Notes: generated from the sequence alone by a model not told the origin. A stretch of 64,000 bases of DNA from Melaminivora sp034675505 (GCA_034675505.1 JAUCDD010000018.1:186001-250000); one strand, 5' to 3'. Positions 15,571 to 24,037 are shown, numbered from the stretch's first letter. A program made the numbers and translations.

Positions 15571-16671
15571 ATGCCCGCGCGCCTGCCAATTGCCCCCCGA
15601 GTGTTTCACCTGGCAGCCCTGGCCAGCCTGGCCCTGGCGCTTGCAGTCCCGGCGGCGCACGCGGCACAGCGCAAGCAGGCCAGCGCCAAGAAGCCTGCCA
15701 ATGCCGTGGTGGCCAAGCGTGTTGCCGCATCCTCGGCACTGCGCCCGGCCCGCAAGGGGGCGGCCGCTCCCGGGCCCCGCATGGCCGCCCGCAGCGCGCG
15801 CAGCGCAGTACGCGTCGCAGCCGAGCCGGCGCGCCTGTCCTTCGGCCAGATCGCCGGCCTGCACAAGGTTGCTGATCCGCTGGATCTCAAGTCCAGCGTG
15901 GCGCTGGTGATGGACCAGGACACCAAGGAAGTACTGCTCAGCAAGAACGATCGCGCCGTGCTGCCCATCGCCTCGCTGACCAAGCTGATGACCGGTCTGC
16001 TGGTGTCCGAAGCCAGGCTGCCCATGGACGAGTCCATCACCATCACGCAGGACGATGTCGATACCGAAAAACATAGCGGTTCGCGCCTGACGGTGGGCAG
16101 CACGCTGACGCGGGGTGAATTGCTGCACCTGGCGTTGATGTCCAGCGAGAACCGTGCCGCCCATGCCCTGGGCCGCACCTATCCAGGCGGTATGGCCGCC
16201 TTCGTCGAGCGGATGAATGGCAAGGCGCGGCTGCTGGGCATGACCAACACCCGCTACGTGGAGCCCACGGGCCTGTCCAGCCAGAACCAGTCCAGTGCCC
16301 AGGACCTGGCCACGCTGGTGAACGTCGCGCACGGCGATGCGCTGCTGCGCGAGTTGTCCACCTCACCCGGCTACGAGGTGGCCATTGGCAGCCGCGTGCT
16401 GCAATACAACAATACCAACCGCCTCGTCAAGAGCCCGGCCTGGGACATCGGCCTGCAAAAGACCGGCTACATCTCCGAGGCTGGCCGCTGCCTGGTGATG
16501 CAGACCCAGGTGGCCGGACGCAAGCTGATCATGGTGTTCCTGGACTCGGCTGGCAAATTCAGCCGCCTGGGCGATGCCGAGCGCGTGCGTTCCTGGATCG
16601 AAGGCATGCACCCGTCTGCCAGCTCGGTGCTGGCCGCGGGCGCCGCGCCGACCATCCACCTCAAGCATTGA
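15571..16671 (+). CDS. pbpG: D-alanyl-D-alanine endopeptidase (PBP7 type, peptidase S11)
   Basis: This periplasmic penicillin-binding protein cuts DD-cross-links in peptidoglycan. The signal peptide is residues 1-32, with cleavage probably after AHA. A basic Ala/Lys/Arg-rich linker follows to about residue 90 and may bind the wall. The catalytic triad is in order: SLTK (Ser-x-x-Lys) near 135, SSEN (Ser-x-Asn) near 191, and KTG near 302. At 366 residues with no long C-terminal domain or amphipathic anchor it fits PBP7 better than PBP5/6. ATG at 15571 has TTGGAG nine bases upstream. Confidence 0.9.
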   Translation: MPARLPIAPRVFHLAALASLALALAVPAAHAAQRKQASAKKPANAVVAKRVAASSALRPARKGAAAPGPRMAARSARSAVRVAAEPARLSFGQIAGLHKVADPLDLKSSVALVMDQDTKEVLLSKNDRAVLPIASLTKLMTGLLVSEARLPMDESITITQDDVDTEKHSGSRLTVGSTLTRGELLHLALMSSENRAAHALGRTYPGGMAAFVERMNGKARLLGMTNTRYVEPTGLSSQNQSSAQDLATLVNVAHGDALLRELSTSPGYEVAIGSRVLQYNNTNRLVKSPAWDIGLQKTGYISEAGRCLVMQTQVAGRKLIMVFLDSAGKFSRLGDAERVRSWIEGMHPSASSVLAAGAAPTIHLKH

Positions 16672-16721
16672 CGCCTGCCCGCAGCGCGGTTGCCGGCCCG
16701 GGCGCGGCGGCTCCAAGGCTC

Positions 16722-17531
16722 TTACTTCATACCCGCCGCAAGCGCCGTACGCACACCTGCCGTATAGCCCAGTGCGCGTGAGATGTCCTGGGCTGCGGTC
16801 TGCAGCTTGGGCGTCCAGCCTTCGTCCAGGCGATCGGCAGGCGCCGATATGGACAGGCCTGCGATCAGCTGTCCCTGGTCGTCGAACACGCCAGCCGCCA
16901 TGCAACGCACCCCCAGCTCCAGCTCCTCGTTGTCATGGGCAATGCCGTACTGCCGCGTCCGCCCCAGCTCACGTTCCAGCAAGGCCAGCTGGGTGATGCT
17001 GTTGCGCGTGTGGCCGGGCAGGCCGGTGCGCGTTGCATAGGCTCGCACACGCTGCAGGTCGTCGGCCGCCAGGAACAGCTTGCCGGTGGAGGTCAGGTGC
17101 AGCGGCGCGTGCCCGCCGATGGCGCGCACCACCTGCATGCCAGAGCGCTCGCTGTACGTGCGCTCGATGTAGACGATCTCATCGCCTTGGCGCACGCTCA
17201 GGTTGACGGGCTGCTGGATCAGCTTGTGCAACTGCCGCATGGGCGCCATGGCGGCGTCGCGCACCGACAGGCGCGCCTTGACCAGGTTCCCCAGCTCCAG
17301 CAAGCGCATGCCCAGCCGGTATGCACCCGATTCGGGCCGGTCCACGAAGCGGCCGATGGTCAGGTCGTTCAGGATGCGGTGCGCTGTGGAGGGATGCAGG
17401 CCGGTCTTCTCGCTGATTTCCTTGAGCGAGATGGTCTCCTCGCGCGAGGCCAGCACGTCGATCAGCTGGAACATGCGCTCCAGTACCTGGACGCTGGGCT
17501 TGGCGGGCTGATCGACTGGGCTTTTCTTCAT
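16722..17531 (-). CDS. IclR family transcriptional regulator
   Basis: The 269-residue protein has an N-terminal winged helix-turn-helix (VLERMFQLIDVLASREETISLKEISEKTGLHPSTAHRIL near residues 14-55, shown here only by its ends) and the C-terminal GAF-like effector domain (SERSGMQVVRAIGG, APLHLTSTGKLFLA, GIAHDNEELELGVRCMAAGVFD). Regulators of this family usually control an adjacent catabolic operon and bind a carboxylate or aromatic effector. Its neighbours upstream are acyl-CoA dehydrogenase and phosphotransferase genes in the same direction, so acyl-CoA catabolism is a likely target. A palindrome just ahead of its start is a candidate operator. Confidence 0.9.
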   Translation of the reverse strand: MKKSPVDQPAKPSVQVLERMFQLIDVLASREETISLKEISEKTGLHPSTAHRILNDLTIGRFVDRPESGAYRLGMRLLELGNLVKARLSVRDAAMAPMRQLHKLIQQPVNLSVRQGDEIVYIERTYSERSGMQVVRAIGGHAPLHLTSTGKLFLAADDLQRVRAYATRTGLPGHTRNSITQLALLERELGRTRQYGIAHDNEELELGVRCMAAGVFDDQGQLIAGLSISAPADRLDEGWTPKLQTAAQDISRALGYTAGVRTALAAGMK

Positions 17532-17557
17532 GGCGGCGGCATGGGGCGGGACAGGCC

Positions 17558-17582
17558 TTCATTTTACGTAATGAAAAATGAA
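17558..17582. promoter_or_regulatory. Candidate IclR operator palindrome
   Basis: An AT-rich inverted repeat stands out in GC-rich surroundings: the left arm TTCATTTT and right arm AAAAATGAA flank ACGTAATG. It ends 27 bases upstream of the IclR start codon, suiting autoregulation. IclR-family operators are typically short AT-rich palindromes of this size. There is no direct evidence of binding. Confidence 0.45.
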
Positions 17583-17644
17583 TGCACCATGCGCCCGTGA
17601 ATACACCTGCAGGCGGTGCTGCCTGGGCCCCGCCCGTTGTTGTG

Positions 17645-18919
17645 TCAGGCCCCGCGCGTCACCGGCACCGGCGCGCCCTTGCCGTAGCTGCCGTACTTGC
17701 CCAGCTCCCACTTGGCGATCGAGTTGCGGTGCACCTCGTCCGGGCCATCGGCGAAGCGCAGCGTGCGCGCGTTGGCATAGGCATAGGCCAGGGGAAAGTC
17801 ATCGCACATGCCGCCGCCGCCATGCACCTGGATGGCCCAGTCGATCACCTGGCAGGCCATGCTGGGGGCCACCACCTTGATCATGGCGATCTCGGTCTTG
17901 GCGACCTTGTTGCCCACGGTGTCCATCATCCAGGCGGCCTTGAGCGTCAGCAGCCGGGCCATGTCGATGCGGCAGCGTGCTTCGGCAATGCGCTCCTGCG
18001 TCACGGTCTGCGCTGCGATCGGCTTGCCGAATGCCACGCGGCTGGAGGCGCGCTTGCACATCAGCTCCAGTGCGCGCTCCGCCTGCCCGATCAGGCGCAT
18101 GCAATGGTGGATGCGTCCCGGCCCGAGGCGGCCCTGCGCGATCTCGAACCCGCGTCCCTCGCCCAGCAGGATGTGGTCGGCGGGCACGCGCACGTTGTCG
18201 AAGATGACCTCGGCATGGCCGTGCGGCGCGTCGTCGTAGCCAAAAACGTTCAAGGCCCGCACGATGGTGATGCCCGGGGTGTCCGCGGGCACCACGATCA
18301 TGCTTTGCTGCGAGTGCTTGGGCGAGTCCGGGTCGGTCTTGCCCATGGTAATGAAGACCTTGCAGCGCGGATCGTTGGCGCCGCTGGTCCACCACTTGCG
18401 GCCGTTGATGACGTAGTGGTCGCCGTCGCGCTCGATGCGGGTGGCGATGTTGGTGGCGTCGCTGGAAGCCACGTCCGGCTCGGTCATGGCGAAGGCCGAG
18501 CGGATGCGGCCTTCCAGCAGCGGCTTGAGCCACTCGGCCTTGATCGCTTCGGAGCCGTAGCGGGCGATGGTTTCCATGTTGCCGGTGTCGGGCGCCGAGC
18601 AGTTGAAGACCTCGCTGGCCCACAGCACGCGGCCCATGATCTCGGCCAGTGGCGCGTACTCGGCATTGGTAAGTCCGGCTCCGTGGTAGCCCGATGCCTC
18701 GGCCGTATCCACCGGCAGGAACAGGTTCCACAGCCCGGCCGCCTGGGCCTTGGGCTTGAGGTTCTCGATCGTGTTGAGAGGCGTCCAGCGCCGGCCCGCA
18801 GCAGTGTTGGCCGCCATCTCTTGTGCATAGTCGCGCTCGGCGGGGTAGATGTGCTCGTCCATGAACTGGGTCAGGCGGGCCTGCAGTTCGCGGGTCTTGG
18901 GTGAATAGTCGAAGTCCAT
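17645..18919 (-). CDS. Acyl-CoA dehydrogenase family protein (ACAD10/11-like)
   Basis: This 424-residue flavoprotein should oxidise acyl-CoA at C2-C3 and pass electrons to ETF. The FAD/substrate signature is AFAMTEPDVASSDATNI, and the catalytic-domain blocks are GPGRIHHCMRLIGQAERALE, VAFGKPIAAQTVTQERIAE and QVHGGGGMCDDFPLAYAYANAR, ending FADGPDEVHR. The start at 18919 (MDFDYSPKTRELQ) matches the family's N-terminus. A phosphotransferase gene lies immediately upstream. In human ACAD10/11 the kinase-like and dehydrogenase domains are fused, and their proteins act on 4-hydroxyacyl-CoA; the pairing here suggests the same use, by analogy only. Confidence 0.9.
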   Translation of the reverse strand: MDFDYSPKTRELQARLTQFMDEHIYPAERDYAQEMAANTAAGRRWTPLNTIENLKPKAQAAGLWNLFLPVDTAEASGYHGAGLTNAEYAPLAEIMGRVLWASEVFNCSAPDTGNMETIARYGSEAIKAEWLKPLLEGRIRSAFAMTEPDVASSDATNIATRIERDGDHYVINGRKWWTSGANDPRCKVFITMGKTDPDSPKHSQQSMIVVPADTPGITIVRALNVFGYDDAPHGHAEVIFDNVRVPADHILLGEGRGFEIAQGRLGPGRIHHCMRLIGQAERALELMCKRASSRVAFGKPIAAQTVTQERIAEARCRIDMARLLTLKAAWMMDTVGNKVAKTEIAMIKVVAPSMACQVIDWAIQVHGGGGMCDDFPLAYAYANARTLRFADGPDEVHRNSIAKWELGKYGSYGKGAPVPVTRGA

Positions 18920-18968
18920 GGGGTTCCTCTGGCGTTGGTGCGTGGGTGTCAGGATGAAGGTGCGCCGG

Positions 18969-20053
18969 TCAGCTGCGCTGGGCGAACGACCAGGCCAGCT
19001 CGGCCATGGGCCGGGCCGTAGCTCCGGCGGCGCGGGCCTGGGCGCTGGCGGCGGTGCCGGCCTCGACGCGCTTGGCGATGCCCTGCAGGATCGCGGCGAT
19101 GCGGAACATGTTGTAGGCGAGGTAGAAGTTCCAGTCGGCAGCCAGCGCCCCGGCGTCGGCGATGCCCGTGCGCTGGCAGTAGCGCTCGATGTATTCATGT
19201 TCGCCGGGGATGCCCAGCGCCGGCAGGTCCAGCCCGCCTATGCCGCGGCTGAGTGCATGCGGTATATGCCAGGCCATGCAGTGGTAGGCGAAATCTGCCA
19301 GCGGGTGGCCCAGCGTGGACAGCTCCCAGTCCAGCACCGCGATGACACGCGGCTCGGTGGGGTGGAACATCAAGTTGTCCAGGCGGTAATCGCCATGCAC
19401 GATGGACACGCGGCTCTCGTCGAGGGCGCTGGCCGGCATGTGGCTGGGCAGCCAGTCCATCAGGCGGTCCATCTCCGCGATCGGCTGGGTGACCGATGCC
19501 TGGTACTGCTTGCTCCAGCGGCCGATCTGGCGCTCGAAATAGTTGCCTGGCTTGCCGTAGCCCGCAAGGCCCTGGGCTGCGTAGTCCACCTTGTGCAGCG
19601 CCGCGATCACGCGGTTCATCTCGTCATAGATGGCCGCGCGCTGGGCGGGCAGCATGTCGGGCAGCGACTGGTCCCACAGGACGCGGCCCTGCATGTATTC
19701 CATGATGTAGAAAGCGCGCCCGATGACCGACTCGTCCTCGCACAAAGCCAGCATCTGCGGTACCGGGACGTCGGTGCCGGCCAGGCCGCGCATCACGGCG
19801 TATTCGCGCTCCACCGCGTGGGCCGAGGGCAGCAGCTTGGCCACGGGCCCGGGCTTGGAGCGCATGACGTAGCTGCGCGCCGGCGTCACCAGCTTGTAGG
19901 TCGGGTTTGACTGCCCCCCTTGAACATCTCGACGCTCAGGGGCCCCTGGAAGCCCGCCACGTGCTGCGCCAGCCAGGTGCTCAAGGTTGCGTTGTCTAAG
20001 GCATGCTGCTGCGCCACTGGGCGGGTGCCGATGAAATGGTCGAAATTGCTCAT
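18969..20053 (-). pseudogene. APH-family phosphotransferase (ACAD10/11 kinase-like), frameshifted as read
   Basis: The first 55 codons (MSNFDHFIGTRPVAQQ ... EMFKGG) and the remaining 307-codon frame join at a run of six C on the plus strand (19914-19919). With seven, the glycine-rich loop would read FKGGQSNPTYKL, the expected nucleotide-binding motif, and continue VTPARSYVMRSKPG. Kinase features follow: the catalytic loop IVHGDYRLDNLMF and the metal-binding VLDWELSTLGHPL. It lies 49 bases ahead of the acyl-CoA dehydrogenase. Repaired length is about 361 residues. As the break falls in a homopolymer within an otherwise perfect gene, I believe the gene is intact in the organism. Confidence 0.8.
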
Positions 20054-20162
20054 GGATGGGCCGATTGCTTTGGAAAGGGGTGCCGTGCCGGCACGGGCAG
20101 GGAGCATGCAGCTCGCCAGGACGTGCAAGCCGTTGGGGTGTGCAGGTGCGCAGCCAGGTGGC

Positions 20163-20882
20163 TCATACGGCCGCTTGAGCGATGTGCAGCAGCGTCGGCC
20201 GGTCGCAGATGACAAGTCCCGCTGGCTCTATGCGGATGGTGCCCTCGCGCTCCATGCCTTTGAGTTCCTGGTTGACGCGCTGGCGCGATGCGCCCAGCAG
20301 TTGGGCCAGCTCTTCCTGCGCCAACTGCAGGCTGATGCGCACCTCGTCGCCGTTGGCCAGGTTCGGCACGCCATAGCTGCGCACCAGGTGAAGCAGCTGC
20401 TTGGCCAGGCGTGCGCGCAGCGGCAGGGTGTTCAAGTCCTCCACCAGCCCGAACAGCACACGAATGCGCCGGGCATGCAGGCGCAGCAGGGCGTCGTACA
20501 GCTCCACGTGCTGCGCCAGGATTTTCCGGAAGTCGCCCCGCGCCACGCACAGGATGGTGGTGTCGCCATGTGCATATGCATCGTGGGTGCGTTGCTCGCC
20601 GTCGAAGAACGCCACGTCGCCAAACCAGATGCCGGGCTCCACGTAGGTCAGCGTGATCTGCTTGCCGGAGATCGAGGTCGAGCTCACCCGCACGGCGCCG
20701 CGTGCGCAGGCGATCCACTCCTCGGGCGGTTCGCCCCGCGCTGCAATCAGCGCGCCGTCCTTGAAACGCTTGACGTAGGAGCATCGCAATATGTCGTGCC
20801 GCAAAGAGGGTGAAAGAGAAGAAAACCAGCGACCTGAGTTGATCGCTTCACGTTCTTCGATCGTAAGAATGGGTTCGTGCAT
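20163..20882 (-). CDS. Crp/Fnr family transcriptional regulator
   Basis: The 239-residue protein has a cyclic-nucleotide-binding-like beta barrel (residues about 35-145, with EPGIWFGDVAFFDGEQRTHDAYA) and a C-terminal Crp-type helix-turn-helix (AQEELAQLLGASRQRVNQELKGMEREG). The FNR iron-sulphur cysteines are absent (one Cys near the N-terminus, one near residue 60), so it is not an FNR oxygen sensor. The arginine that binds cAMP phosphate in CRP is not clearly conserved, so the ligand is unknown. It is transcribed leftward, divergent from the thrS operon, and shares a 337-base region with it. Confidence 0.88.
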   Translation of the reverse strand: MHEPILTIEEREAINSGRWFSSLSPSLRHDILRCSYVKRFKDGALIAARGEPPEEWIACARGAVRVSSTSISGKQITLTYVEPGIWFGDVAFFDGEQRTHDAYAHGDTTILCVARGDFRKILAQHVELYDALLRLHARRIRVLFGLVEDLNTLPLRARLAKQLLHLVRSYGVPNLANGDEVRISLQLAQEELAQLLGASRQRVNQELKGMEREGTIRIEPAGLVICDRPTLLHIAQAAV

Positions 20883-20960
20883 GGGCTGTCTTTTGCGTGA
20901 CTGGTTTGCGATGGGTTGTCGCGTGCGGGACGGATGCGGCCAGGCTCCACCCGTCGCCGC

Positions 20961-20966
20961 TATAAT
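20961..20966 (+). promoter_or_regulatory. Candidate -10 box ahead of the thrS leader
   Basis: A perfect TATAAT sits in GC-rich sequence and points towards thrS. I see no good -35 hexamer at 17 bases, so it would be a weak or activated promoter. Transcription would begin near 20973. Confidence 0.5.
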
Positions 20967-20972
20967 GTGCGG

Positions 20973-21145
20973 TTCTGGCAATAGCATAAACACCATACAA
21001 GGGCGAGAAAGGCACTTTCGGTTATGACACCGCGAACTACCTCGGAGACCCCATCCAGCCAATGACGGCTGGCGGTTCGCGCCTGCACGAGAGATTCGAT
21101 CCTTCTCCCCATCTTGAAAAGCGCGGACCCTGTTCCGCGCTTTTT
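20973..21145 (+). ncRNA. Structured thrS leader or small RNA ending in an intrinsic terminator
   Basis: Between a TATAAT and thrS lie, in order, a hairpin GAAAG/CTTTC (21007-21019); a long stem CGCGAAC/GTTCGCG (21031-21037 with 21075-21081) enclosing a second hairpin CCAGCC/GGCTGG (21055-21072); and a terminator (21117-21145). About 75 bases later thrS begins. The unit, about 170 bases, could be a conditional leader that controls thrS or a free small RNA. It does not match a riboswitch I recognise. In E. coli, thrS is controlled by an operator in its own mRNA leader but without a terminator, so the arrangement here differs. Confidence 0.5.
21117..21145 (+). terminator. Intrinsic terminator upstream of thrS
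   Basis: GCGCGGA (21121-21127) pairs with TCCGCGC (21134-21140), extended by four A-T pairs, and is followed by five T. It precedes the thrS ATG by 75 bases and is on the same strand. Confidence 0.85.
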
Positions 21146-21219
21146 GCATTTCCGGCATCGGGGCAGCCACGCACGCCAGCGCGTTGCCCCATTTCGATAC
21201 CCACCAGGACTCACCGACC

Positions 21220-23151
21220 ATGATCCAGATCACGCTGCCCGACGGCTCGCAACGCGAATTTCCCGGCCCCGTCACCGTCGCCGAGGTGGCGGGCTCCATC
21301 GGCTCCGGCCTGGCCAAGGCGGCCCTGGCTGGCCGGCTCGGGCAGGGCGAAGATGCCCGGGTGGTGGACACGAGCCACCTGATCACGGAAAGCAGCCCGC
21401 TGGCCATCGTCACCGCCAAGGACGCAGACGGGCTGGAGGTCATCCGGCATTCGACCGCCCACCTGCTGGCCTACGCCGTCAAGGAACTGTTCCCGGACGC
21501 CCAGGTCACCATTGGCCCGGTGATCGACAACGGGTTTTATTACGATTTCTCGTACAAGCGCCCTTTCACCCCCGAAGACCTGGCGGCGATTGAGCAGCGC
21601 ATGGCACAGCTGGCCGCCAAGGACGAGCCCGTGGCCCGGCGGGTGCTGCCGCGCGACGAAGCAGTCCAGTACTTCAAGGGCCTGGGCGAGCACTACAAGG
21701 CCGAAATCATTGCCAGCATTCCAGCGAACGAGGACGTGAGCCTCTACCGCGAAGGCAGTTTCGAGGACCTGTGCCGGGGGCCGCATGTGCCCTCCACGGG
21801 CAAGTTGAAGCATTTCAAGCTGATGAAGGTGGCCGGCGCCTACTGGCGCGGCGACCACCGCAACGAGATGCTGCAGCGCATCTACGGCACGGCCTGGGCC
21901 AGCAAGGAAGACCTGCAGCAATACCTGACCATGCTGGAGGAAGCCGAGAAGCGCGATCACCGCAAGCTCGGGCGCGAACTCGACCTGTTCCACATCGACG
22001 AGCATTCGCCAGGCACCGTGTTCTGGCATCCCAAGGGCTGGCAGCTGTGGCAGCAGGTCGAGCAGTACATGCGCCGCGTGTACAACGACAACGGCTACCA
22101 GGAGGTCAAGGGGCCGCAAATCCTGGACAAGACGCTGTGGGAAAAGACCGGCCACTGGGACAAGTACCGCGAGAACATGTTCGTCACCGAGAGCGAAAAG
22201 CGCGACTACGCGCTCAAGCCCATGAACTGCCCCGGGCACATCCTGATCTTCAAGCAGGGCATCAAGAGCTACCGCGACCTGCCGCTGCGCTACGGCGAGT
22301 TCGGCAACTGCCACCGCAACGAGCCCACGGGCGGCCTGCACGGAATCATGCGCGTGCGCGGCTTCACGCAGGACGACGGACACATCTTCTGCACCGAAGA
22401 CCAGATCCAGCCTGAGGTGCTGGCCTTCACGCGGCTGCTGCAGAAGGTGTACGCCGACTTTGGCTTCACCGACATCATCTACAAGGTCGCCACGCGCCCC
22501 GAGGCCCGCATCGGCTCGGATGAAAGCTGGGACAAGGCCGAAGCGGCGCTGATCGCCAGCCTGGAGGCTTCGGGCAGCCAGTTCGAGCTGTCGCCAGGGG
22601 AGGGGGCGTTCTATGGCCCCAAGATCGAGTACACGCTGAAAGATGCGCTGGGCCGCCAGTGGCAGTGCGGCACCATCCAGGTTGATTTTTCCATGCCGGA
22701 GCGCCTGGACGCCGAGTACGTGGGCGAAGACGGTGCGCGCCACCGCCCCGTCATGCTGCACCGGGCCATCGTCGGCAGCCTTGAGCGCTTTATCGGCATC
22801 CTGATCGAACAGCACGCCGGGGCCTTGCCGGCGTGGCTGGCGCCCGTGCAGGTGGCCGTGCTCAACATCACCGATGCACAGGCCGACTACTGTCGCGAAA
22901 TTGCCGCAACGCTGCAAAAAGCATTGCCGGATCAAGACCTTAGGGTGACCACAGATCTGCGCAACGAGAAGATCACGTATAAAATACGCGAGCATTCGCT
23001 GCAAAAGCTGCCCTACATCCTGGTCGTGGGCGACAAGGAAAGGGCAGCCGGCTCGGTGGCGGTGCGTGCCCGGGGTGGCAAAGACCTCGGCGTGATGTCC
23101 ATCGACGCATTCGTCGAATTGATCGCACAGGACATCGCCTCCAAAGCCTGA
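21220..23151 (+). CDS. thrS: Threonine--tRNA ligase
   Basis: This 643-residue class II synthetase charges tRNA(Thr). Domains run: TGS (ITLPDGSQREFPG, residues 1-62), the editing domain with HSTAHLLAYAVKELFPDAQ and the zinc-like HxxxH, then the catalytic core with zinc ligands and motifs (ALKPMNCPGHILIFK, YGEFGNCHRNEPTGGLHG, RVRGFTQDDGHIFC, and motif 3 HRAIVGSLERFIGILIE), and an anticodon domain at the end. ATG at 21220 begins directly at the TGS strand. It heads the operon thrS-infC-rpmI-rplT-pheS-pheT-ihfA. Confidence 0.98.
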   Translation: MIQITLPDGSQREFPGPVTVAEVAGSIGSGLAKAALAGRLGQGEDARVVDTSHLITESSPLAIVTAKDADGLEVIRHSTAHLLAYAVKELFPDAQVTIGPVIDNGFYYDFSYKRPFTPEDLAAIEQRMAQLAAKDEPVARRVLPRDEAVQYFKGLGEHYKAEIIASIPANEDVSLYREGSFEDLCRGPHVPSTGKLKHFKLMKVAGAYWRGDHRNEMLQRIYGTAWASKEDLQQYLTMLEEAEKRDHRKLGRELDLFHIDEHSPGTVFWHPKGWQLWQQVEQYMRRVYNDNGYQEVKGPQILDKTLWEKTGHWDKYRENMFVTESEKRDYALKPMNCPGHILIFKQGIKSYRDLPLRYGEFGNCHRNEPTGGLHGIMRVRGFTQDDGHIFCTEDQIQPEVLAFTRLLQKVYADFGFTDIIYKVATRPEARIGSDESWDKAEAALIASLEASGSQFELSPGEGAFYGPKIEYTLKDALGRQWQCGTIQVDFSMPERLDAEYVGEDGARHRPVMLHRAIVGSLERFIGILIEQHAGALPAWLAPVQVAVLNITDAQADYCREIAATLQKALPDQDLRVTTDLRNEKITYKIREHSLQKLPYILVVGDKERAAGSVAVRARGGKDLGVMSIDAFVELIAQDIASKA

Positions 23152-23192
23152 TTCTTCTTGGGATCAATTCCGCTTGGAAGCGCACAAGTCGT

Positions 23193-23222
23193 GCGTGAGC
23201 GCCACGCTTTTCGTGGTTTTTT
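23193..23222 (+). terminator. Terminator/antiterminator between thrS and infC
   Basis: CCACG (23202-23206) pairs with CGTGG (23212-23216) and is followed by six T, only five bases before the infC ribosome binding site. An upstream GCGTG (23193-23197) can instead pair with CACGC (23203-23207), which would exclude the terminator. The stem has only five pairs, so read-through into infC is expected. Confidence 0.6.
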
Positions 23223-23239
23223 GATAGAGGGTGAGAACC

Positions 23240-23845
23240 ATCGCTACCGAATTTCGTGACCGTCGCCACCGTGAGGAGCGCAAGCACCGGCTGAACCGTG
23301 AAATCATGGCGCCTGAAGTGCGCCTGTCCGGTCCTGAGAACGAACCCATCGGCATCGTCAGCCTGCAGGAAGCCCTGCGCATGGCCGGCGAGCTGGACGT
23401 GGACCTGGTGGAGATCGCCGCCACGGCCACGCCGCCCGTCTGCCGCCTGATGGACTACGGCAAGTTCAAGTACCAGGAGCAAAAGAAGGCGGCGGAGGCC
23501 AAGGCCAAGCAGACGGTCATCGAGATCAAGGAAGTGAAGTTCCGCCCCGGCACCGATGATGGCGACTACAACATCAAGATGCGCAACATCCGCCGCTTCC
23601 TGGCCGAAGGCGACAAGGTCAAGGTCACGTTGCGGTTCCGGGGCCGTGAAATCACGCACCAGGAGCTGGGCCTGGCCCTGCTCAACCGCTTGCGCGACGA
23701 GCTTGCCGACACCATCGTGGTCGAGCAGTTCCCCAAGCTGGAAGGCCGGCAAATGATCATGATGATCGCGCCGGCACGCAAGAAGGTTGCTGCCGCACCC
23801 AAGGCGGCTGCCGAGAGCGCCCAGGCTGCCAGCAGCCCGGACTGA
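23240..23845 (+). CDS. infC: Translation initiation factor IF-3, probable ATC start
   Basis: IF-3 binds the 30S subunit and rejects non-canonical start codons. The sequence shows the family's N-domain (EVRLSGPENEPIGIVSLQEAL), the YGKFKYQEQKK linker and the C-domain (EVKFRPGTDDGDYNIKMRN, KVKVTLRFRGREITH). No ATG lies at the expected start. The family begins at ATEFRDRRHREERKHRLNRE, and the codon before it is ATC, nine bases after GAGG; the only other option, GTG at 23231, touches the GAGG directly and is too close. E. coli infC starts at AUU and uses it for autoregulation, so an ATC start here fits. The frame is 201 residues. Confidence 0.93.
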   Translation: MATEFRDRRHREERKHRLNREIMAPEVRLSGPENEPIGIVSLQEALRMAGELDVDLVEIAATATPPVCRLMDYGKFKYQEQKKAAEAKAKQTVIEIKEVKFRPGTDDGDYNIKMRNIRRFLAEGDKVKVTLRFRGREITHQELGLALLNRLRDELADTIVVEQFPKLEGRQMIMMIAPARKKVAAAPKAAAESAQAASSPD

Positions 23846-23911
23846 GCGCACACGGACGACAAGAATCCCGCTGGCGGGCCTGGGTGTAGATCCAGGGCTG
23901 CTGGCAGGCCA

Positions 23912-23935
23912 GGCAGCGCTCATCAGGGCGCTGCC
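23912..23935 (+). promoter_or_regulatory. Hairpin in the infC-rpmI spacer, possible L20 control site
   Basis: An eight-pair stem GGCAGCGC/GCGCTGCC with an eight-base loop lies in a 192-base spacer that has no gene. In E. coli and relatives, ribosomal protein L20 binds RNA structures around rpmI to repress rpmI-rplT. The position is comparable; the structure match has not been tested. Confidence 0.35.
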
Positions 23936-24037
23936 GCACGGCGGAGTCAAATTCGCCAACCAAGAAGTGGCTCGGGGCCAGCAAGGTTGCACAGTGGTGT
24001 GCAAACGCCTCACGAGCACAATTCAAGGAGCATTCAC

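Noticed and set aside
20973..21145. 6S RNA as an identity for the thrS leader
   Set aside because: The large central bubble and closing stem of 6S RNA cannot be formed; the three separate hairpins and the terminator do not fit.
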